Source: Candidatus Levyibacteriota bacterium (lineage in GTDB: Bacteria; Patescibacteriota; Microgenomatia; Levybacterales; UBA12049). Taken from it: a stretch of DNA of 15,676 nucleotides. The translations under genes were made by a program, and so were the position numbers. This document shows, piece after piece, positions 10,326 through 15,313 of the stretch (positions are counted from its first letter, which is position 1; the number at the start of each line of letters is the position of its first letter). Where the stretch lies: assembly GCA_016182225.1 (NCBI GenBank), contig JACOXV010000015.1, positions 1 to 15,676 of the forward strand, given 5' to 3'. Under the pieces are notes generated by a model. The model did not search any database. It was not told the DNA's origin and saw nothing but the letters and a program-made list of their open reading frames with translations.

Positions 10326-11213
10326 GTGCCCGAATTACCCGAGGTCGAGACAATAAGGTTGGGTTTACAGAAATATGCTATTGGGCATAAGATTGAGGAT
10401 ATTGAGATCCGTTTGCCCAAAATGTTCCAAGGAGATCCGAAAGATATTGTTGGAGCAAAAGTAACTGCTGCAAGAAGATTTGGGAAAGGTTTGGTAATTG
10501 ATTTAGACAATGGCTATTCTCTGGCCATTCATGTAAAACTCACAGGACAACTGATTTATCGCGACGAGCAAACTAAAAACATTGAAGTTTCCAAGGCTAA
10601 AGTCGGAACAGTACCCAATAATTTCACCCACGTTGTGTTTGTCCTCGACAAAAATGCAAAGCTTTATTATAACGATCAAAGGCGTTTTGGCTGGATAAAA
10701 GTAGTGCCAACAGATAAAGTTTCCGAGCTTTCTTACTTCAAAGGAATTGGACCCGAGCCCCAGTTGAAAGGGATGCCAGATGTATCAGGGGTATCAGAAG
10801 TATCAAAGGGAAAACTTACGTTTGAAAAGTTTAAGGCCAGAGTTTCAATATCGCATTTGAAAATTAAGCCGCATCTTATGGATCAGAAAAAAATAGGCGG
10901 AATCGGAAATATTTATGCCAATGATGCGCTATTTCTCGCAGGAATTGATCCTAGACGCAAAGGTCATAGTTTGAGTGAAGAAGAATTAAAAAAACTTTAT
11001 AAAGCAATTCATACTGTAATGGAGAAAGGTTTTAAGTACGGAGGGGCATCTGAGCTAACTTTTGTAAATGTTTTGGGTCAGGAAGGGGAATATCAGAGAC
11101 ATAGCCTTGTTTATGGAAAAAAAAGGAAGCCTTGTCCAAATTGTGGAGAAGAAATTAAAAAGATTTTTCTGGGAGGCCGCGGAACCTTCTTCTGTGAAAC
11201 CTGCCAGAAATAA
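10326..11213 (+). CDS. fpg: Formamidopyrimidine-DNA glycosylase
   Basis: A 295-residue bifunctional glycosylase/AP lyase removing oxidised purines such as 8-oxoguanine. The start is the GTG at 10326: after Met removal it leaves PELPEVETIR, whose Pro is the catalytic nucleophile and Glu the second catalytic residue. Starting upstream at 10299 would bury the Pro. AAAGGAG (10310-10316) is the SD. Other signatures are GKGLVID with the conserved Lys, LMDQKKIGGIGNIYANDALF (helix-two-turn-helix) and the zinc finger CPNC...CETC at the end. A short GVSEVS repeat (10786-10810 region) lengthens the interdomain linker. A second, diverged copy of the last 18 codons lies at 11720-11773. It is convergent with the next gene, with one base between stops. 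Confidence 0.96.
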   Translation: MPELPEVETIRLGLQKYAIGHKIEDIEIRLPKMFQGDPKDIVGAKVTAARRFGKGLVIDLDNGYSLAIHVKLTGQLIYRDEQTKNIEVSKAKVGTVPNNFTHVVFVLDKNAKLYYNDQRRFGWIKVVPTDKVSELSYFKGIGPEPQLKGMPDVSGVSEVSKGKLTFEKFKARVSISHLKIKPHLMDQKKIGGIGNIYANDALFLAGIDPRRKGHSLSEEELKKLYKAIHTVMEKGFKYGGASELTFVNVLGQEGEYQRHSLVYGKKRKPCPNCGEEIKKIFLGGRGTFFCETCQK

Positions 11214-11214
11214 A

Positions 11215-11679
11215 CTAATTTAGCCTTTTCATTGTTCTTTCAAATGCCCTTCTTTTCATTTCATAAGCCAAAAGTGCACCTATTCTGAAAAATCTTCCAA
11301 CTCCTCCTGGCCAATCATTTTCTGTTTGATCAATGAATTCCATAAGTACTGGATTTTCATCCTTGTACTTTGTTGAGGCAAGAGAGAGCTTATCTTTCGG
11401 TACATCTCTTTGTATTGCTTCTGGTAAATTTGGATTAACTTCTTGTAAGATTCTCCAGACTGTAAGCGCACCAGCCACAGCATAGGCAGCTCCTAAACTA
11501 TAAAAAGCTGGATCTGTCCGAAATCCTAGCAAGTATAGAAAATTAGGTTCTGCCTGATCTACCATCGCAGTTAAATTCTCCATAAACCGTCCGCCTTTAG
11601 CCATTCTTTCTTCAGCGACCGCATCAATATCAGCTTCTTCTATTTTTGGAAAGGCGGATAAACTTCCTGCTTCTACCAT
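11215..11679 (-). CDS. Hypothetical protein inserted after fpg
   Basis: A 154-residue protein with no recognised family. It has a charged N-terminus (ADIDAVAEERMAKGGRFMENL), a moderately hydrophobic alanine-rich stretch (YSLGAAYAVAGALTVWRIL, about residues 60-78) that may be a buried helix or a single membrane helix, an acidic middle, and a basic C-terminal helix YEMKRRAFERTMKRLN. A consensus promoter on this strand (11716-11688) supports it. It sits exactly between the intact fpg end and the displaced fpg end, so it is very likely a recently arrived gene. No function is proposed. Confidence 0.65.
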   Translation of the reverse strand: MVEAGSLSAFPKIEEADIDAVAEERMAKGGRFMENLTAMVDQAEPNFLYLLGFRTDPAFYSLGAAYAVAGALTVWRILQEVNPNLPEAIQRDVPKDKLSLASTKYKDENPVLMEFIDQTENDWPGGVGRFFRIGALLAYEMKRRAFERTMKRLN

Positions 11680-11687
11680 AGAGGAGA

Positions 11688-11716
11688 ATTCTAAATTAGA
11701 AGTATGCTAAAGTCAA
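11688..11716 (-). promoter_or_regulatory. Promoter of the gene inserted after fpg
   Basis: On the reverse strand: TTGACT (11716-11711), 17 bases, TAGAAT (11693-11688). The start is predicted 1-2 bases before the ATG (11679). The -35 ends 3 bases from the displaced fpg tail. Confidence 0.75.
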
Positions 11717-11719
11717 ACT

Positions 11720-11773
11720 AAGATATTCTTAGGCGGACGGGGGACATTCTTTTGCGAAGCTTGTCAGAAATAG
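11720..11773 (+). pseudogene. Displaced 3' end of fpg
   Basis: Seventeen codons and stop reading KIFLGGRGTFFCEACQK, the same as the end of fpg except Ala for Thr. Eleven of the 17 codons differ silently from the intact gene and the stop differs (TAG versus TAA). This is a real fpg end of a diverged allele, not a fresh duplication. It is not attached to any start. Confidence 0.88.
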
Positions 11774-11776
11774 TGC

Positions 11777-11805
11777 TTGACGAGGAGAGCTCTTTTTTGT
11801 ATTAT
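11777..11805 (+). promoter_or_regulatory. Promoter of the UMP kinase gene
   Basis: TTGACG (11777-11782), 17 bases, TATTAT (11800-11805). The predicted start is near 11812, leaving a leader of about 105 bases, long for this window. The -35 begins 3 bases after the displaced fpg stop. Confidence 0.7.
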
Positions 11806-11811
11806 CTACTC

Positions 11812-11866
11812 CTAGCACTTGTCCCGCCTACACATGAGCTTTGGCGAGGCAAAGGCTAGTTTTTTT
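11812..11866 (+). terminator. Terminator-like repeat hairpin in the UMP kinase leader
   Basis: CTAGC (11812-11816) pairs with GCTAG (11855-11859) and is followed by seven T (11860-11866). The interior is a family B repeat in reverse orientation (GCACTTGTCCCGCC...TTTGGCGAGG, with GCC/GGC pairing). It could attenuate transcription into the UMP kinase gene or end upstream transcripts. Confidence 0.55.
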
Positions 11867-11869
11867 ATG

Positions 11870-11912
11870 CATTCGACACGGCTCAGCATAAATCTTGAGC
11901 GAAGTCGAAATG
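11870..11912. repeat. Inverted repeat directly before the UMP kinase start
   Basis: CATTCGAC...GGCTCAG and CTTGAGCGAAGTCGAAATG form an imperfect hairpin with a short CATAAAT loop. It ends 4 bases before the ATG and would cover the ribosome binding region. Confidence 0.7.
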
Positions 11913-11916
11913 ATTT

Positions 11917-12624
11917 ATGGGTTCTAGCTACCAAGATAAGGTAATTATATCTGTAGGAGGGTCCCTCATTGTTCCTAATGGAGGGATTGGAATTGAGTTT
12001 TTAAGAAAGCTTAATTCTTTTGTAAGGATTCATCTGGCGAAAAATAAAAATCGCCAGTTTTTTTTGGTAGCAGGAGGAGGGACGATTGCCCGCCACTATA
12101 GAGACGCTGGAGTAGATGTAATAGGACATGAGCTAACCCGCGATGATTTAGATTGGCTCGGAATTCATGCTACAAGACTTAATGCCCACCTTTTAAGAAC
12201 TATCTTCCGCGATATTGCCCACCCTTTTATAATCAAGCACTACGACGTAATAAGAAAAGTCACAGAACCTGTTGTGATTGCTTCTGGATGGAAGCCTGGA
12301 TGGTCAACAGACTACGATGCCATTCTTCTTTGTGAAGACTATGGAGTTAAGGAAGTAATAAATCTTTCAAATGTAGATCAGGTTTATGATTCTGATCCGA
12401 AGAAAAATAAAAATGCAAAACCAATTGATAAGATTTCATGGAAGGATTTCAGAAAAATGCTAGGGGATGAATGGATTCCAGGGCTTAATGTTCCTTTTGA
12501 TCCTGTCGCGGCCAAAAAAGCAGAAGAACTGGGAGTAAAAGTGGTAGTGTTAAATGGAAATAATTTCGCTAATTTAGAAAATTATTTTAAAGGTAAAGAT
12601 TTCCTCGGAACTGTGATAGAATAG
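11917..12624 (+). CDS. pyrH: UMP kinase, archaeal type (amino acid kinase fold)
   Basis: A 235-residue nucleotide kinase predicted to convert UMP to UDP. Its block order matches archaeal PyrH: VIISVGGSLIVPNGG (9-23), LVAGGGTIARHYRDA (50-64), DLDWLGIHATRLNAHLL (77-93), a substrate loop ASGWKPGWSTDYDA (122-135) equivalent to archaeal GGTxPGHTTDA, NLSNVDQVYDSDPKKNKNAK (149-168) for ATP, and FDPVAAKKAEELGVKVVVLNG near the end. The family's GGT at the loop start is ASGW here, a local departure. There is no SD: an inverted repeat abuts the ATG. recF follows 8 bases after the stop but has its own promoter inside the end of this gene. Another amino-acid-kinase activity is possible but less likely. 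Confidence 0.82.
   Translation: MGSSYQDKVIISVGGSLIVPNGGIGIEFLRKLNSFVRIHLAKNKNRQFFLVAGGGTIARHYRDAGVDVIGHELTRDDLDWLGIHATRLNAHLLRTIFRDIAHPFIIKHYDVIRKVTEPVVIASGWKPGWSTDYDAILLCEDYGVKEVINLSNVDQVYDSDPKKNKNAKPIDKISWKDFRKMLGDEWIPGLNVPFDPVAAKKAEELGVKVVVLNGNNFANLENYFKGKDFLGTVIE
12614..12622 (+). promoter_or_regulatory. Extended -10 promoter of recF inside the end of pyrH
   Basis: TG-A-TAGAAT (12614-12622). The predicted start at about 12629 lies 4 bases before the recF ATG. Confidence 0.5.
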
Positions 12625-12632
12625 CCTCAATA

Positions 12633-13733
12633 ATGGCATTAAAAAGCCTCTCGCTCCAAAATTTTAGAAACTATAAAAAAGCATCTTTTGACGTTTCTCC
12701 GAATTTAACTCTTATTGTAGGAAAAAATACGGCAGGGAAAACTAACTTTATAGAGGCCATCTATTATTTATCTCATGGCAAGAGTTTTAAGACAGAAAAA
12801 GATATTGAAGCAATTTTCTCGGGAAAAGAGATAGGGAAAGTATCTGCCTTAACTGATACCACCAAACTTGAAGTGATTTTAGCAAATCTTCCCGAAAGAT
12901 TTTCAAAAAGACTTTTGGTTAATGGAATATCTAGAAGAAGAGGGGATTTTATGGGGAATTTATTATCAGTTCTTTTTTCTCCTGAAGACCTGAATCTAAT
13001 TATTGGTTCCCCATATCTTCGAAGAAGCTTTTTAAATGATGTTTTAGAACAAATAGATAAAGAGTACAGATTTGCATCAATTGCATATGATAAAGCATTA
13101 AGACAGAGAAATTCTCTCTTGCAGAAAATTAAAGAAACTGGAATAAGAAAAAGAGAAGAATTTATTTACTGGGATAATTTGCTTATTAAAAACGGACAGG
13201 TAATTACTAAGAAAAGGGAAGATTTTATCCAGTTTATTAACCGGTCAAAGAAGAAATTGTTTGTTTTAAAAGCAGTTTATGACCACAGTAAGATTTCCGA
13301 AGAAAGACTTTTGGAATATAAAGAAGCAGAAGAAGGATCTGGAGTAACATTGGTAGGTCCTCATAGAGATGATTTTTTTGTTTTATTTGAGGAAAGACCC
13401 CCCTTCGCTAAAGCTTCCACCGACGATAAATCTTTGGCGGACAGGTCGGATGGGCAAGGCCGAAATTTAAAATCCTTTGGTTCTAGAGGCCAACAAAGAC
13501 TTGCAATACTTCAGCTAAAGATTCTTCAGCTGGATTTTATTGAAGAAAGTCTTGGTGAGAGACCTCTTTTGCTTCTTGATGATATTTTCTCCGAGCTTGA
13601 TTCATCGCATATAGATTTGGTTATGGAAAATATCAATCGCCAGCAAACAATAATCACCACCACACACAAGGAGTTTGTAGAAAAAAGACTAAAGAATCTA
13701 GAAGTTATCGAATTAGAAAATGGAAAGAATTGA
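12633..13733 (+). CDS. recF: DNA replication and repair protein RecF
   Basis: A 366-residue SMC-like ATPase that helps load RecA at gaps. Visible: LQNFRNYKK at the start, Walker A GKNTAGKT (30-37), the LFSPEDLNLIIGSPYLRRSFLD-type central block, the VTLVGPHRDDF motif (238-248), the ABC signature SFGSRGQQR (281-289) and Walker B LLLLDDIFSELD (312-323). Between FFVLFE and NLKSFGS, where B. subtilis RecF has only a few residues, there is an insert ERPPFAKASTDDKSLADRSD... (about 254-276) encoded by a family B repeat. The reading frame and all motifs are kept, so the protein should fold with an enlarged loop next to the signature motif. It is convergent with the DUF5654 gene, 2 bases apart. Confidence 0.95.
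   Translation: MALKSLSLQNFRNYKKASFDVSPNLTLIVGKNTAGKTNFIEAIYYLSHGKSFKTEKDIEAIFSGKEIGKVSALTDTTKLEVILANLPERFSKRLLVNGISRRRGDFMGNLLSVLFSPEDLNLIIGSPYLRRSFLNDVLEQIDKEYRFASIAYDKALRQRNSLLQKIKETGIRKREEFIYWDNLLIKNGQVITKKREDFIQFINRSKKKLFVLKAVYDHSKISEERLLEYKEAEEGSGVTLVGPHRDDFFVLFEERPPFAKASTDDKSLADRSDGQGRNLKSFGSRGQQRLAILQLKILQLDFIEESLGERPLLLLDDIFSELDSSHIDLVMENINRQQTIITTTHKEFVEKRLKNLEVIELENGKN
13398..13459. repeat. Family B repeat read in frame inside recF
   Basis: CCTTCGCTAAAGCTTCC...AATCTTTGGCGGAC...GGGCAAGG. CGCTAAAG pairs with CTTTGGCG. It encodes about 20 residues of the RecF insert; its length of 62-63 bases keeps the frame. Confidence 0.8.
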
Positions 13734-13735
13734 GG

Positions 13736-14011
13736 TTACTTTTCCAATCTTTTGACAATTTTACTTAATTGGAGAGTGACAAAAACTGCAAGAATTGTTA
13801 CCACCACTGCGTAAATAAAAAGAGAAACAAGTTGTCCGCTGGCTGGCAAGAACTTTTTAATATAATTGTTTGTAATTTCCATTATTAGGTTATTCCAGGC
13901 TAGTGCAGCTACTAACCCAAATCCTGCGGTGGAAAGAGAAACCATTTGTCTGGCAATCTCTAGGTGAAGCTTTGTTTCTTCTTCTTTATTTTTTCGGGAA
14001 TTATTCGGCAT
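13736..14011 (-). CDS. DUF5654 family small membrane protein
   Basis: A 91-residue protein with two predicted membrane helices: about 26-45 (STAGFGLVAALAWNNLIMEI) and 62-83 (LVSLFIYAVVVTILAVFVTLQL). The N-terminal half is charged and likely cytoplasmic, with a basic C-terminal tail KIVKRLEK. The LVAALAWNN motif and overall layout match DUF5654, a family of unknown function that I associate with CPR bacteria and archaea. Expression is probably from the palindromic AT-rich region at 14015-14038. Its stop lies 2 bases from the recF stop on the other strand, leaving no room for an intrinsic terminator. No function is established. Confidence 0.8.
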   Translation of the reverse strand: MPNNSRKNKEEETKLHLEIARQMVSLSTAGFGLVAALAWNNLIMEITNNYIKKFLPASGQLVSLFIYAVVVTILAVFVTLQLSKIVKRLEK

Positions 14012-14014
14012 AAG

Positions 14015-14038
14015 TGATATAATAAGTGTATTATATCA
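14015..14038. promoter_or_regulatory. Perfect palindrome carrying -10-like boxes on both strands
   Basis: TGATATAATA, spacer AGTG, then TATTATATCA. TATAAT is present on both strands. It lies 3 bases from the start of the DUF5654 gene (reverse) and immediately before hairpin element A and fic (forward). It is probably a two-way promoter or operator; -35 boxes are not clear. Confidence 0.6.
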
Positions 14039-14040
14039 AA

Positions 14041-14127
14041 TTTGCTGAGGTCGCTAGTAAAATTTTCTTGAAACTCGCTTTGCTGCAAAATGCCGTTTCT
14101 GCGAAAATTTTACCAGCTCCCCGCAAA
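14041..14127. repeat. Hairpin element A, copy 2, upstream of fic
   Basis: An 87-bp imperfect palindrome with ends TTTGC / GCAAA, arms GAAAC / GTTTC and AAAATTTT blocks. The base of the stem differs from copies 1 and 3 (GGCGC / GCGCC) on both sides at once. It ends 5 bases before the fic ATG, so it would be the fic 5' leader. Confidence 0.92.
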
Positions 14128-14132
14128 CTATT

Positions 14133-15185
14133 ATGTTCCAACCCCGATTCAGCATCACCAACAAAATCCTCAAAAATATCGGTACTATTGAGGCATGTCG
14201 TGAAGTGATCGACCATGCACCACTTCTTCCATATTACGAAAAAGAGTTCCGAAAAGACGCCATTGTGAGAGCAGTCCACTACGGCACTCACATAGAAGGA
14301 AACGAATTAAACCTTTCGCAAGCAGAAAAAGTAATGGAAGGACATGATATTCCGGGAAGAGATCGGGATATCCAGGAAATTTTGAATTATCGAAGAGTAA
14401 TGGAGTTAATAGGGGCGCTTGGAGTAAGGAATGAAGATTTAAAAATTGATGAAGAGCTGATTAAAAAATTACACACTCTTACTGTCGATAAAATCTTACC
14501 GCCCGAAAAGTGCGGAAAATTCAGAGAGTCACAGGTGGTAATCAAGAATAATCAAACAGGAGAAGTCTCTTTCCGTCCTCCTGAGTCAAATCTGGTAGAA
14601 TCCGAAGTTTCAAATCTAATAGGCTTTATAGATTTGGAAGAAAACGGGGAAATGCATCCGGTTTTAAAATCAGGAATAGTTCATTATGAATTAGTGAGAA
14701 TTCATCCATTTGTAGATGGGAACGGCAGGGTAGCGAGGGCCCTTTCCACGCTTACATTATTTAGAGACGGATATGACATAAGGCGATTCTTTTCTTTAGA
14801 GGAATATTTTGATAATAATCCAAATGATTATTATTCTGCTCTTCAATCGGTTTCTGAAAAAGATGGAGAATTGACAATCTGGCTTGAGTATTTTACTCAA
14901 GGATTAGCAATTGAGCTATCAAAGATAAAAGATAAAATAGAAAATATTTCAATTGATGCTAAATTAAAGGAGAAGTTAGGCGGAAAACCGATAATGCTAT
15001 CTGAGAGGCAAATTAAAATCATCGAATATATTCAAAAAATCGGGTATCTGCAAAATAAAGCTTTTGAATCCCTCTTTCCAATGGTCTCAGAAGATACAAT
15101 TTTAAACGAGCTAAAAGGCCTGCAATCGAGTGGAATCATTAAAAAAACCGGCGTCACGAAATCTGCACGCTATATCATGTCGTAG
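14133..15185 (+). CDS. Fic family protein (AMPylase type) with C-terminal winged helix
   Basis: A 350-residue protein predicted to transfer AMP (or another phosphate-containing group) to a protein hydroxyl. The Fic motif HPFVDGNGRVAR (191-202) is complete, including the catalytic His191. An N-terminal inhibitory helix is present (GTHIEGNELNLSQ, 51-63); the regulatory Glu55-Gly is kept, but the S/T usually four residues before Glu is Gly. The substrate flap region VVIKNNQTGEVSFRPP (135-150) is visible. Residues 288-345 form a likely winged helix (ERQIKIIEYIQ...EDTILNELKGLQSSGIIKKTG), as in DNA-binding Fic/DUF4172-like regulators. The start fits the common MFQPxFxITNKIL opening; no SD is present. 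It is bracketed by two direct copies of hairpin element A, which suggests a mobile unit. Confidence 0.92.
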   Translation: MFQPRFSITNKILKNIGTIEACREVIDHAPLLPYYEKEFRKDAIVRAVHYGTHIEGNELNLSQAEKVMEGHDIPGRDRDIQEILNYRRVMELIGALGVRNEDLKIDEELIKKLHTLTVDKILPPEKCGKFRESQVVIKNNQTGEVSFRPPESNLVESEVSNLIGFIDLEENGEMHPVLKSGIVHYELVRIHPFVDGNGRVARALSTLTLFRDGYDIRRFFSLEEYFDNNPNDYYSALQSVSEKDGELTIWLEYFTQGLAIELSKIKDKIENISIDAKLKEKLGGKPIMLSERQIKIIEYIQKIGYLQNKAFESLFPMVSEDTILNELKGLQSSGIIKKTGVTKSARYIMS

Positions 15186-15271
15186 GCGCTGAGGTCGCTA
15201 GTAAAATTTTCTTGAAACTCGCTACACTGCATAAAGCCGTTTCTGCGAAAATTTCATCAGCTCCCCGCGCC
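15185..15271. repeat. Hairpin element A, copy 3, downstream of fic
   Basis: An 87-bp copy in the same orientation as copy 2, with ends GGCGC / GCGCC and arms GAAAC / GTTTC. Its first base is the last base of the fic stop codon. The distal AAAATTT block is slightly decayed. Confidence 0.92.
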
Positions 15272-15296
15272 TCTTTTAGTTTATGGTGTAAAGTTT

Positions 15297-15302
15297 TATA
15301 AT
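15297..15302 (+). promoter_or_regulatory. Likely -10 box of the ligase gene
   Basis: TATAAT with only weak -35 similarity upstream. The predicted start is at about 15309, 5 bases before the ATG. Confidence 0.5.
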
Positions 15303-15313
15303 TCATAACTGAA

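Noticed and set aside
14041..15271. A composite transposon around fic
   Set aside because: The flanking 87-bp elements carry no transposase and no target duplication is visible; only a repeat-bracketed cassette can be claimed.
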